A stretch of DNA of 64,000 bases. Origin: Pseudobdellovibrio sp031428275 (GTDB lineage Bacteria > Bdellovibrionota > Bdellovibrionia > Bdellovibrionales > Bdellovibrionaceae). Below the pieces are notes generated by a model. The model saw only the letters and a program-made list of their open reading frames with translations. It ran no database searches and was not told the origin of the DNA. The translations under genes were made by a program, and so were the position numbers. The DNA lies in NCBI GenBank assembly GCA_031428275.1, contig JANPPC010000027.1:45306-109305 (forward strand), in the 5' to 3' direction. This document shows positions 24,649 to 33,882 of this stretch, in pieces; position 1 is the first letter of the stretch; each line of letters begins with the position of its first letter.

Positions 24649-26400
24649 CTAATGCTTAAAAGCCACAAGAACTTCTTGCGGGGGCCCTAATTTTTTTACG
24701 TGACCACCATCAAGCCATAAAATTTGATTACAATCTTCGACGGTCTGTAGCCGGTGTGCAATGCGAATTTGGGTTTTGTCAGATAATACATCTTTCAACG
24801 CACGGTTCATTAAAGCTTCAGATTGTGGGTCAACATTAGAAGTGGCTTCGTCAAAAATGAAGATTTGTGCTTTTTGTAATAATCCACGGGCTAAGCTGAG
24901 CAATTGTTTTTCGCCTTGGGACAAATTCTGGCCCTTTTCAGATACATGGTCATTTAACGCAAAAGCGATACCTACTTGCTTTAGAATCTTTTCGATTTCA
25001 TGATTCGAGCTGGTTTTAAAAAGATCAAGATTATCGCGAATTGATCCGGCTATAAAAAGTTGGTCTTGTGAAATAACCGAAAAAAGCGATCTATGCATTT
25101 CAACATCGACTTCATTTCGCCCGTTGACTAAAATCATGCCGCTTTGAATGGGGTAGAGATGCAGTAACGCCGAAATTAAAGTGGTTTTACCTGAGCCTGT
25201 TCGTCCTATAATGCCAAGCTTTTCGCCGCGCTTGATTCGAAAGCTCACTGAATTCAGAATTGAGTCTGTGCTTGTGGGATACTTAAAAACTAGGTTTTCA
25301 ACTTGAATGTGATCGGCTGTGGTAATTTCATCTTCTATGGTTTCTTCCACAGGTTTTTTTCGCGACTTCTTAGGATGTGAAGTTAAAAAATCAGAGTACA
25401 CAGGTAAGCTAATGCCGGGCTCAAGCGGAAGCCTAATGTATTCGTCCATTTTTTCAACGCCTGTCAGAGCTTCTTCAAATTGCGAAAACCACTCGAAAAA
25501 CATTTGTAAAGTGTAAGTCGCAAGTAATGTTAAACTTAAAATAACTCCGGATTGTCCTATGCCAATGATGCCGTTATCAATAAGGTAAATACAAATTAAT
25601 GCATTGAACGCAAATAAAAATGTCGACATAACATTAAGTTCTAGTGAAAAACGGGTTACATTCCAGAAGACCGACCATTTACTTTTTAAGTATTTCTCGT
25701 CGTACTCTAAGAATTTATCCGCAAACATATCCTGCTTGTGGTTTTGGCGAATAATAGTACCGCCCTGAACCGTTTCAGAGAAATGTGCCACCGACGGTGC
25801 GCGATTGGTTGACATCGCACGGCGAGATTCACGTAAGCGCAATTGATTTCGCTTAAGTAAAGCAAAGTACATCCAAGTCGAAAACAAAATTGTAAAAATA
25901 AAGTAAGGGTGAACAAAAATCATCAAAATCACAATTGATATCAGATCAAATAAAATTGATAAAAACTCTGCCAGTGGCCCGCCAAATAAACGAAAAACAT
26001 TCCCGTAGTCACTTGAAAAACGGGTGGTTATTTTTCCGACTGGTTGACTTTCAAAAAAAGAAATTGGAAAGCGTGAAACACGGTAAGTTGTTTCATCGTA
26101 AATCCGCGAAACCGCTAAGGCCGATAGCCTTGAAAAAACGGTTCTAAAAAAGACGGTCAGAATAAACGCGATGACCAGTAAGATAAAAAGTTTGTAAAAT
26201 AGCGGCTGCAGATTTTCGACAGTCAAAACGGCTTGGTTATCAATGTATTGACCCGTAACCTGAATGTTCGATAAAATTAAAAAACGCCCAAAAAATCCAA
26301 AAATCAAAGTAGCGCCAATTTTAACGATGAACGGCCGATAGGCTTGCACAAGTGTATCGTAGATCGATTTCGAATAAGAATCGGCTTTGGTTTTTTTCAT
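24649..26400 (-). CDS. ABC exporter half-transporter with consensus ATPase (MRP NBD2-like)
   Basis: The 583 aa protein has a six-helix exporter membrane domain (about 25-310) and a C-terminal ATPase domain. Walker A GRTGSGKT is at 399-406, Walker B FIFDE with catalytic Glu518, and the switch His549 is present. Its signature sequence is degenerate, LSQGE (493-497) rather than LSGGQ. It overlaps the upstream ABC gene by four bases. The pair forms an asymmetric heterodimer in which this subunit supplies the competent Walker motifs, as in the second half of ABCC/MRP proteins. The exported substrate is unknown. Confidence 0.92.
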   Translation of the reverse strand: MKKTKADSYSKSIYDTLVQAYRPFIVKIGATLIFGFFGRFLILSNIQVTGQYIDNQAVLTVENLQPLFYKLFILLVIAFILTVFFRTVFSRLSALAVSRIYDETTYRVSRFPISFFESQPVGKITTRFSSDYGNVFRLFGGPLAEFLSILFDLISIVILMIFVHPYFIFTILFSTWMYFALLKRNQLRLRESRRAMSTNRAPSVAHFSETVQGGTIIRQNHKQDMFADKFLEYDEKYLKSKWSVFWNVTRFSLELNVMSTFLFAFNALICIYLIDNGIIGIGQSGVILSLTLLATYTLQMFFEWFSQFEEALTGVEKMDEYIRLPLEPGISLPVYSDFLTSHPKKSRKKPVEETIEDEITTADHIQVENLVFKYPTSTDSILNSVSFRIKRGEKLGIIGRTGSGKTTLISALLHLYPIQSGMILVNGRNEVDVEMHRSLFSVISQDQLFIAGSIRDNLDLFKTSSNHEIEKILKQVGIAFALNDHVSEKGQNLSQGEKQLLSLARGLLQKAQIFIFDEATSNVDPQSEALMNRALKDVLSDKTQIRIAHRLQTVEDCNQILWLDGGHVKKLGPPQEVLVAFKH

Positions 26401-28052
26401 ATCAATCCCGTAACGAAAGATTCGAAGCGCGAATCTTTTAGAAACTGATCGGAAGGGCCATCAAATAAGATTTCTCCGTGGTTTAGAAATACGATGCGGT
26501 CACAGAAAGGCAGTACCGTGAATCTTTGGGTTGTTAATAAAATAGCATGACCCTCACTTTTCAATTTTAAAAATTCGTCGACTAATTTTTTTTCGACGCT
26601 GACATCGACTGCACTAAGAGGGTCATCAAACAGCATCATTGTTTCAGGGTGCATCAGCTGTCGCGCCAAACTTACGCGTTGTTTTTGACCACCAGATAAA
26701 TTAACTCCACGTTCGCCAATGGTGGTTTCAAGACCATCTTGCACGCGGTCCAGTTCAAAACTGAACTGCGCCTTAGCTAAGTTTCGCATGATAAGGCTAT
26801 CCGACTCTTTGCTAGATTGATAATCAAAATTCATATTGTCGCGCAAGCTGGCACTCATTACAAAATGGTCTTGCGGAACATAGCTTGAACTCTCTTTATA
26901 AAAAACATCGGCCGTGTAGGGTGTTTCATTAATGAGTGATTTCATAAGTAGGCTTTTTCCTGAGCCCACGGGCCCGATCAGCGCAATCAATTCGCCTTGT
27001 TGAATGCTGAGGCTCACATTATTTAAAATTGTGCGGCCATGAACATGAAGGCTTAAATTTTTGACCTCAAGTAAGTTGGCGGAGTTTGTGCGAGCTGTAG
27101 ACTTAACCACAGCTGGTTGATTTTTAAGGTTTAAAAAGTCGGCTAAACGGCGAAACGAGGTATACGCATCAAATACAAAAGTAAAAAACCACGGAAGTTG
27201 CCTGAGCGGGCGCGATAAAAAGACAGTCGTTACCCAAAGAAGTGCAATAAGGTCTGATTTGCTTGGTGCTAGCTTTTGAGCCCAAATAAAAAAAGCCAGA
27301 ATGACTAGATTTAGCCAGAAAGTAACGCTTGATGAAACCGAGTTCATAACTTGACCATTGGTGACCATTGCAATGCGGTTGTTGGTCTCTTCTTTGCGTT
27401 TTTTTATAATTTTATTTTCGAAACCTTCGATCCAATTAAGAATTTTTAAGCCTCGGATATTTTGAATCCATTCATTAACAAGACCCATGCGATCTGCGGC
27501 TAAGAGTTTAAACTTAAAAAAGAAAAGCGATTGACGGTAAGCCATTAACCCATTGGCTAAAACTAAGACTCCAATTAAGCCAAAACTAAAAATAAGAGGT
27601 AAATCATAAAAGTACGATAGAAAGACGGGCGTAAATACCAAAGGAAATAACGTCGTAAGACCGTACGGTAACGATTGTTCAAGCCAGACGGTTAAGCTAG
27701 GTACATCAGTTGTGTAAAGGGAAACAACTTCGCCGACCGAGCGGTTATGCAGTGTGAGTGGTTTTAAGCTGAGGTAGTGGTGATAAATACGAGAAGCTAT
27801 TTTTTTCTGAGCAATGACAGACTCGTGCTGACCAATAAATAATGTTAATTGATTAAAAACTAAGTATCCAAAAGAAATCAAAATACAAATCCATAGAAAA
27901 TTCGTGCTTAAGGATTCTGCGAACTGTTTTTGATAGTAGGGTAAAGCTAGGCCCAAAACGGTCGATAAAATAGATAAGAAAATAATAAGTAAACGAAACG
28001 AAAATCTTTCGAAAAAAATAATATCAATTAATTTACGATTTCCTGATTTCAT
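26397..28052 (-). CDS. ABC exporter half-transporter with degenerate ATPase (MRP NBD1-like)
   Basis: The 551 aa protein has an exporter membrane domain (about 15-300) and an ATPase domain with Walker A GPVGSGKS at 360-367 and canonical signature LSGGQ at 452-456. Walker B reads LFDDPLSAVD, with Asp477 in place of the catalytic Glu, exactly as in the first nucleotide-binding domain of ABCC proteins. The switch His is replaced by Gln509 (TTQRF). This half should therefore bind but hardly hydrolyse ATP. It overlaps the oxygenase gene upstream and the partner ABC gene downstream by four bases each. Confidence 0.92.
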   Translation of the reverse strand: MKSGNRKLIDIIFFERFSFRLLIIFLSILSTVLGLALPYYQKQFAESLSTNFLWICILISFGYLVFNQLTLFIGQHESVIAQKKIASRIYHHYLSLKPLTLHNRSVGEVVSLYTTDVPSLTVWLEQSLPYGLTTLFPLVFTPVFLSYFYDLPLIFSFGLIGVLVLANGLMAYRQSLFFFKFKLLAADRMGLVNEWIQNIRGLKILNWIEGFENKIIKKRKEETNNRIAMVTNGQVMNSVSSSVTFWLNLVILAFFIWAQKLAPSKSDLIALLWVTTVFLSRPLRQLPWFFTFVFDAYTSFRRLADFLNLKNQPAVVKSTARTNSANLLEVKNLSLHVHGRTILNNVSLSIQQGELIALIGPVGSGKSLLMKSLINETPYTADVFYKESSSYVPQDHFVMSASLRDNMNFDYQSSKESDSLIMRNLAKAQFSFELDRVQDGLETTIGERGVNLSGGQKQRVSLARQLMHPETMMLFDDPLSAVDVSVEKKLVDEFLKLKSEGHAILLTTQRFTVLPFCDRIVFLNHGEILFDGPSDQFLKDSRFESFVTGLI

Positions 28053-28639
28053 TTTCTAAACCATCCCGTTAGCGAAAGTCGCGCTCGATTAGTTATCATC
28101 ACTTCGTGTTCGATATCGCTTCTAAATAAAATCATAGTTCCGGCTTCAGGCTTTACATTAAATAAAACTTCATCGGCTTCATAGCCAACCAAAAAGCCAG
28201 CGTCAGAGGCTAGCCAATTCTCATTTAAGTAAATAACGAACGAAAAAATTCGTTTATTGTTTACCTGTGTCGTGTCGGCATGCCTATGATAAAAATGACC
28301 CGTATTGTAGCAAGCATAGTGGCATTCAAGCTCAGACAAGTGAATCCGAAAATAGTTGGATAAGCCAGATTTTATGTTGGCAAGCTGATCCAGAATTTTA
28401 ATTTCGGGCCACTCAAGTTGCATTTTTTTTGCATCAAGCCAAAGAATTTGATCATTTCGAATCTGCTGGTTCGGAACATCGGATTGGCTTAGCGTAGCAT
28501 CTTTAAACACATTGTTTTTAAGGCGAAGATTTGCCTGATTTGCAAGCGCACGAGTAAGTTCTAGATCAACTGGAACAATGCAAAACCCGCGATTCGAAAT
28601 TTCGTTAAAATGGTTTTCAAGATTGATTGTTTGCGGCAC
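28049..28639 (-). CDS. 2-oxoglutarate/Fe(II)-dependent oxygenase (prolyl 4-hydroxylase-like)
   Basis: The 196 aa protein carries the iron-binding triad His120-x-Asp122 (YHRHADT) and His178 (DIEHEV), and Arg187 (RARLSLTGW) to bind 2-oxoglutarate. The surrounding strands IFSFVIYLNE and AGTMILFRS are typical of the SM-20/prolyl-hydroxylase group. It would hydroxylate a protein or small molecule in the cytoplasm. The ATGA overlap with the ABC exporter gene is striking and suggests that its product or modified peptide is the exported cargo; this is inference from gene order. It diverges from the flavin oxidase gene 45 bases away. Confidence 0.85.
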   Translation of the reverse strand: MPQTINLENHFNEISNRGFCIVPVDLELTRALANQANLRLKNNVFKDATLSQSDVPNQQIRNDQILWLDAKKMQLEWPEIKILDQLANIKSGLSNYFRIHLSELECHYACYNTGHFYHRHADTTQVNNKRIFSFVIYLNENWLASDAGFLVGYEADEVLFNVKPEAGTMILFRSDIEHEVMITNRARLSLTGWFRK

Positions 28640-28684
28640 AGGCCTAGTGTAACATTACCTTAATAGGTTGGTACATATTTAGTC

Positions 28685-29770
28685 ATGTCATTAAAATCAA
28701 ATCGACGAAACTTTATTCTGAATACCGCAAAACTTGCGGGTGGAGTGACTGCGCTTGCCGCATTTAACGCCTGTTCAACACTTGATGAATATATTTTTGA
28801 AGATTCTTTTTATTTAAAAGATCAAACAGTGATCGTTGGCGGCGGTATAGCCGGCATGTACTTAGCTTATAAATTAAGACAAAATAAAATGTCATATCGA
28901 ATTTTTGAGGCTTCGTCTCGATTAGGCGGGCGAATTCGCTCAGATCGTGGCATTGACTGCGGCGCTTCGGTTTTTACCAATGCCGACGAAACATTAAAAT
29001 CGCTCATAAAAGAGTATAATATTGCGTTTACTGCTCTAGATAGAAAAAACTTTTACGTGAATGATGGTATGCAAAGCGTGGTCGAAAACTTACGAGAGCA
29101 TATATCAGGCTTGATTACTTACCGAAGCGTTAGGCTTAGATGGAAACTTATTTCAGTACAAAAAATAAATAATATGTACGAAGTTGTTTTTGAAGGGCCC
29201 GGCGGTCGGCGAACTTACGTTTCAAAAAAACTTGTTCTAGCAATGCCACCCCCCCAGTGGGCTAAGGTTAAAGGTTTATACGATCTACCTGAAATGCAGC
29301 CCCTTAAAGCATGGGCTGATGCGTTGACAGTGCAGAATACAGTCAAGGCGATCGTAACTTCGCAGCAGGGGCTTGCAACGGCCAGCTTGGGTCGAGGGAT
29401 CTCATTTTACTCGGATGATAACTTTGAAGTCAGGCAAATTGTCAAAAATACGAAAACCAATGGCACCTGGGTTGAAGTCGATTTCACTGTAAAAGTGCCC
29501 CAGGTTTCATTAGAAATTGAAAAAATTAACGATTTTTTAAAGAAGAGAATGGGTTTAAATTTTTCAGCTGCAAAAATGGGAACCGATAATTATTTTGATT
29601 GGGGCAAAGTTTCGTTTATTCAAGGCTCGAAGTTTTTAAGTGCAGCGGCCCTTCCAGAAATTCGTAGTTCTTCTTTACAAGTCGTCGGAGATTTCTCTCG
29701 CCTAGAGAACAACGGAACTATCGAAGGTGCGATGCTGTCTGCAGTTCGTGCGGCAGATTATTTATTGTAA
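28685..29770 (+). CDS. FAD-dependent amine-oxidase-like protein with Tat signal and possible lipid anchor
   Basis: The 361 aa protein begins with a twin-arginine motif (SNRRNFIL) and hydrophobic stretch ending AAFNAC, a possible Tat-lipoprotein lipobox. The FAD-binding GxGxxG motif VIVGGGIAGMYLAYKL near residue 50 and SSRLGGRIRS near 79-88 mark a flavin monoamine oxidase/protoporphyrinogen-oxidase fold, and a C-terminal GTIEGAMLSAVRAADYLL closes the FAD site. It is shorter than typical family members, about 430 aa or more, so the substrate domain is reduced. The substrate is unknown. It diverges from the oxygenase-exporter operon and precedes folE. Confidence 0.82.
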   Translation: MSLKSNRRNFILNTAKLAGGVTALAAFNACSTLDEYIFEDSFYLKDQTVIVGGGIAGMYLAYKLRQNKMSYRIFEASSRLGGRIRSDRGIDCGASVFTNADETLKSLIKEYNIAFTALDRKNFYVNDGMQSVVENLREHISGLITYRSVRLRWKLISVQKINNMYEVVFEGPGGRRTYVSKKLVLAMPPPQWAKVKGLYDLPEMQPLKAWADALTVQNTVKAIVTSQQGLATASLGRGISFYSDDNFEVRQIVKNTKTNGTWVEVDFTVKVPQVSLEIEKINDFLKKRMGLNFSAAKMGTDNYFDWGKVSFIQGSKFLSAAALPEIRSSSLQVVGDFSRLENNGTIEGAMLSAVRAADYLL

Positions 29771-29809
29771 TTGCATAAGATAATATTTGAACACGCGAGG
29801 TATTTAAAA

Positions 29810-30481
29810 ATGAGCCCGAAAATAAAAAAAACCACTATTCAGCAAGCCGCCGAAATTTTAGCACAGGTTCGTCCGTCGCCCGTAATCGCGAATGGCATGA
29901 GCTCAGACGAAAAAATCGCAAAAATTGAATTGCACTTCGCCGAGATTATGAAAACCTTGGGATTGGATTTAGCCGATGATAGTTTGTGCGACACGCCAAA
30001 GCGTATTGCAAAAATGTATGTAAACGAAGTATTTGGTGGGCTTGATTTAAAAAACTTTCCCAAAATCACCGTTATCGAAAATTCGATGGAGTACGATCAG
30101 ATGGTTTGCGTGCAAGATATCGAAGTCCTTTCGATGTGCGAACATCACTTTCAGCCGATCGATGGTTTCGCAACGGTCGCTTACATTCCGCATAAAAAAG
30201 TAATTGGCTTATCAAAATTAAATCGCATCGTTGATTTTTTTGGTCGTAGACCTCAAGTGCAAGAGCGCTTAACGAAGCAAGTGGCTGACTGTTTGCAGTA
30301 TTTGCTTGGCACAGAGGATATAGCCGTACACATCAATGCAAAGCACTACTGCGTGATTTCGCGCGGTATTCAAGACACGCATAGCACCACCACGACTTCT
30401 GACTTGCGGGGTGCGTTTAAGGCGCGCGCTGAAACACGCACTGAATTTTTAAAGCAGTGCCGCACACGTTTCAACAGCTAG
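29810..30481 (+). CDS. folE: GTP cyclohydrolase I (type IA)
   Basis: I use the ATG at 29810, preceded by GAGG; an in-frame TTG directly after the previous stop would add 13 unlikely residues. The 223 aa enzyme converts GTP to dihydroneopterin triphosphate for folate or pterin synthesis. Zinc ligands are visible in MCEHHFQPIDG (Cys, His) and HYCVISRG (Cys), with GLSKLNRIVDFFGRRPQVQERLT and GIQDTHSTTTTSDLRGAF completing the active site. It converges with pepN, overlapping its stop by four bases. Confidence 0.95.
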   Translation: MSPKIKKTTIQQAAEILAQVRPSPVIANGMSSDEKIAKIELHFAEIMKTLGLDLADDSLCDTPKRIAKMYVNEVFGGLDLKNFPKITVIENSMEYDQMVCVQDIEVLSMCEHHFQPIDGFATVAYIPHKKVIGLSKLNRIVDFFGRRPQVQERLTKQVADCLQYLLGTEDIAVHINAKHYCVISRGIQDTHSTTTTSDLRGAFKARAETRTEFLKQCRTRFNS

Positions 30482-33093
30482 ATGCATCCTTGTAATAACT
30501 CGCGCGCATTCTTCGATAAGCTATCATCAGCCAAAACCCGTTTGATCTCAATCTGAGCCTTTTCTTTTAAATGAAGCGGTAATTTTTTAACGAAATTAAA
30601 ACTTCCGCAAAGGCGTGCCGCCACCTGGGGATTATTCTTATCAATCGTTAAAATTTCATCGCATAACCATTTAAATGTCGAACCATCTTCGCGCACCATC
30701 GCTAAGTAGTTGTGACCAAAAACGTTGTGAAGTGAATAAACGTTATTAGGATTTTCTAAGCTGAACGGTGCTTTTGCCGATAAAGTCTTAACATACTCAA
30801 AAGTGTTCGGTAAATGCGAGTTCGCTTGTACCATCAACCATTTATTAAATACGACGGCGTCGTCTTTCCATTTTGCGTAGAAAGCTTCTAAAGCTAAATC
30901 ACGTTCTTTACATTCGCTATCGCAAAGTAGCATCAAGGCACCGATTTGATCGGTCATATTTTTTGCACCCGTGAACTGAGCATAAGCTAAAGCAGTGGCT
31001 TCAGGGTGTTTCGCAATAGTTAAAAATCCAAGAAGTCGATTTTTTAAAGCACGATCGCCGACTGAATCTTTCGCGTGATGCTTTTTGTAATTTGATAGAA
31101 TTTCGTTCGAGTATTTGGCAACGAAAGCTTTTACTAAAGCCGTTTGAGCTTTATGAAAAGCGACGGCATCAAGAATAGTCTCGGCTTGCGCTAAGATGTC
31201 CGTGCTGGGTAATTGCAGCATCAAAGCTTTAAACTGCACGTCGATTTTTTCATCGTTTAAAACAAAGCCCAAAGCTTCGACGATGCTTTCGTTTGGTTGT
31301 AAAGCGGCAGATTGCGAAGCTTGACCAATCAGGCGTTGAAGTTCTTGTAGGATCATTTTGTAAGAGGCTTCTCGGCGATTGAATGAATCTGAATCAAATT
31401 TAATTAAATGCAGAAGTTCAGCCTGCGAGGCATTCCAATTTAATTTGATCGGAGCTGAAAAATCGCGATTGATCGATAGCACAGGTTTTTCGTAAACATT
31501 GGTAAAAACAAATCTTTGCTCAATGTTTTTTAAGTGAATAACCGGAAGGTTATCTGAATTAATAATAATGTCTTTTGAAATAACGGGAATATCTTTACCT
31601 GTCGAATCGATTAAGCCAACAAGCAACGGAATATGGAAGGGTAATTTGCTTGGTTGTTTTTCGGTTAGCACACAAAATTGTTTTAAGATTAAAGTGTATT
31701 CTTTAGTAGTCGCATCATAGTTTTCAGTCACGTCAACTTGCGGAGTGCCCGCCTGTGCGTACCATAATTTGAACTGGGTAAAATCGTAGCCGTTGGGTTC
31801 AGAGATCGCGCTAGAAAAGTCTAGAATCGTAACCGCTTGGCCGTCGTAACGTTTAAAGTATTCGTCCATACCTTTACGAAAACCTTTTTTACCGACCATT
31901 GTTTGCATCATGCGAATAACTTCAGAACCTTTTTCATAAATCGTGGGGGTATAGAAGTTATCGACCGCTAAGCAGCTTTCAGGGCGAACGGGATGTGCGT
32001 TCGGGCCCGCATCTTCTGCAAACTGGCTACCGCGTAAAGCATCAACGTCTTTGATACGTTGAACCGAACGTGAGTTAAGATCAGACGAAAACTCTTGATC
32101 GCGAAAGACGGTTAAGCCCTCTTTCAGTGATAGTTCAAACCAGTTGCGGCAAGTGATGCGGTTACCCGTCCAGTTATGAAAGTATTCGTGACCAACAACC
32201 GATTCAATACGTTCAAAATCTGTATCAGTCGCAGACTGGGGGTCGGCTAACACCAAGCGAGAGTTGAAAATATTAAGACCTTTGTTCTCCATCGCACCCA
32301 TATTAAAATCATCAATTGATACGATCATGAACTGGTTGAGATCATATTCTAGGCCGAAACGTTCTTCATCCCACTTCATTGATTTTTTCAAAGACTCCAT
32401 CGCATGATGGCAGCGACTTTGTTTTCCGTGTGAAGCGAAAACTTCTAATTTTACGTTTTTTCCAGACTTGGTTGTGAAAGTGTCGGAAACAACGCCCAGG
32501 TCACCTGCGACCAGCGCGAACAAATAACAAGGCTTTTTAAAAGGGTCTTTCCACGTTGCTAATTGTCGTCCGTTGCCCAAATCTTTTTTGCTGATTGAAT
32601 CACCGTTTGATAAAAGAATTGGATACTTTTTAGAATCAGCTTCGATTTCAACTTCGTAAGTGGTCATCACGTCAGGGCGGTCAATGAAGTAAGTGATATG
32701 ACGAAAGCCTTCAGCCTCACATTGAGTTGCAAAAATACCTTTAGATAAATAAAGGCCTTCGCAAGACTTATTTGCTTCAGGATTAATCTGGACCACTGTT
32801 TCTAGTTTGAAATCGCTAGGGGTTGCGCGAATGGTTAAAGACTCGTCCGTTATTTGATAATCAGCCGGAGTTAAAAGTTTTTCGTTTAATTTAATTGAAA
32901 TTAATTTTAGCCCTTCACCGTTAAGCACCAAGGGCTCGTCTTTGATTTTCTTTAAATCAAGCTTGGTGGTAACAATGGTTTCGGTTTCATGTAAATTGAA
33001 ATGAAGTTGCACGCCACCGATCGTATAGGCCGGAGCTTGATAATCTTTTAGGTAAATGCGTTTAGGAGCTGTTGATTCAGTATCTGTTTTCAT
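30478..33093 (-). CDS. pepN: aminopeptidase N (M1 family, PepN type)
   Basis: The 871 aa length matches enterobacterial PepN. An N-terminal beta domain (about 1-200) precedes the catalytic domain with the exopeptidase motif GAMEN at 266-270. The zinc site is GHEYFHNW (His302, His306) with Glu325 in LSLKEGL. A helical C-terminal domain follows. It is a cytoplasmic zinc peptidase removing N-terminal residues. It is monocistronic in appearance, with 118 bases to the next gene on the same strand. Confidence 0.96.
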   Translation of the reverse strand: MKTDTESTAPKRIYLKDYQAPAYTIGGVQLHFNLHETETIVTTKLDLKKIKDEPLVLNGEGLKLISIKLNEKLLTPADYQITDESLTIRATPSDFKLETVVQINPEANKSCEGLYLSKGIFATQCEAEGFRHITYFIDRPDVMTTYEVEIEADSKKYPILLSNGDSISKKDLGNGRQLATWKDPFKKPCYLFALVAGDLGVVSDTFTTKSGKNVKLEVFASHGKQSRCHHAMESLKKSMKWDEERFGLEYDLNQFMIVSIDDFNMGAMENKGLNIFNSRLVLADPQSATDTDFERIESVVGHEYFHNWTGNRITCRNWFELSLKEGLTVFRDQEFSSDLNSRSVQRIKDVDALRGSQFAEDAGPNAHPVRPESCLAVDNFYTPTIYEKGSEVIRMMQTMVGKKGFRKGMDEYFKRYDGQAVTILDFSSAISEPNGYDFTQFKLWYAQAGTPQVDVTENYDATTKEYTLILKQFCVLTEKQPSKLPFHIPLLVGLIDSTGKDIPVISKDIIINSDNLPVIHLKNIEQRFVFTNVYEKPVLSINRDFSAPIKLNWNASQAELLHLIKFDSDSFNRREASYKMILQELQRLIGQASQSAALQPNESIVEALGFVLNDEKIDVQFKALMLQLPSTDILAQAETILDAVAFHKAQTALVKAFVAKYSNEILSNYKKHHAKDSVGDRALKNRLLGFLTIAKHPEATALAYAQFTGAKNMTDQIGALMLLCDSECKERDLALEAFYAKWKDDAVVFNKWLMVQANSHLPNTFEYVKTLSAKAPFSLENPNNVYSLHNVFGHNYLAMVREDGSTFKWLCDEILTIDKNNPQVAARLCGSFNFVKKLPLHLKEKAQIEIKRVLADDSLSKNARELLQGCI

Positions 33094-33211
33094 TATAAAC
33101 CTCTTACGTTTGAAGTAATGTAGCTTACCTTCAAATACGCAAAAGGTCCATGAGATCGCACTTTGTTAAATCAGTGGACCAACAGTTTATTTATAGTTGA
33201 ACGCTTCCCGA

Positions 33212-33760
33212 CTAAGCAAGACAGCTCATGCCCTTCAAAACTGAAGCTAGGCGTGCTAGATCGTGAATTTTGTCTCGGGTAACGCCGATGTCGGTTAAGG
33301 CTTTTTCATGTGATGAAACGCAAGTCGGGCAGCCGTTGACCACGGATACCGAAAAGGCCATCATCTCGAATTTTTCTTTACCGTTAACAGCTTTAGAGAG
33401 AGAATTCATGCGTAGACCCGCACGCTGGTAAGCAGTATCCGCTAAAACTTCAGCCGATAAATAGCCTTTAAACTTGTAATAGGTATTTAGCATTCCCATG
33501 ATAGCAGCGGCTTCAAAACACTCTTCGATGTGAGCATCTTCAAGACCTAGTTCTTTCAATTCAATGGCAGCTAGCATTTCAAGCTCTTTCCAATGAAGTG
33601 AGCGCGCAATAGCGGCCAAATTCATAAAACGCTCGGTTGCTTCAAGTGGCGAATCTTCTAATATTTTTTTAAAATTTAAAGAAAGGTCACGGTATACGGC
33701 CGTCTCTTTCCCGGGAAATGATCTTTCTAGAAATACATCTACTTTTTCTGCTATCGACAT
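33212..33760 (-). CDS. ahpD: alkyl hydroperoxidase D-like protein
   Basis: The 182 aa protein is an AhpD/carboxymuconolactone-decarboxylase-fold member. The redox motif NGCPTCVSSHEKAL places Cys144, Cys147 and His151 with the spacing of mycobacterial AhpD (Cys130, Cys133, His137). AhpD links AhpC to dihydrolipoamide and NADH through lipoyl dehydrogenase. It lies 122 bases downstream of ahpC on the same strand, but an intrinsic terminator separates them, so it is probably expressed at a lower level by read-through or from its own promoter. Confidence 0.92.
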   Translation of the reverse strand: MSIAEKVDVFLERSFPGKETAVYRDLSLNFKKILEDSPLEATERFMNLAAIARSLHWKELEMLAAIELKELGLEDAHIEECFEAAAIMGMLNTYYKFKGYLSAEVLADTAYQRAGLRMNSLSKAVNGKEKFEMMAFSVSVVNGCPTCVSSHEKALTDIGVTRDKIHDLARLASVLKGMSCLA

Positions 33761-33782
33761 ACAATGCTCCTTAAGAAATAAA

Positions 33783-33822
33783 AAAGGCTTCTACTTTAAC
33801 AAAAGTTAAGGAAGAAGCCTTT
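33783..33822 (-). terminator. intrinsic terminator between ahpC and ahpD
   Basis: On the minus strand AAAGGCTTC and GAAGCCTTT pair perfectly, with an inner TTAAC/GTTAA stem and a four-base loop, followed by a short U run. It ends the ahpC transcript and may let some transcription read through into ahpD. Confidence 0.85.
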
Positions 33823-33882
33823 AGGTTTTAACAGTAACAACTTTTTGATTATAAAGAACAAGGTCTAAACTTGAGTTGAAGA

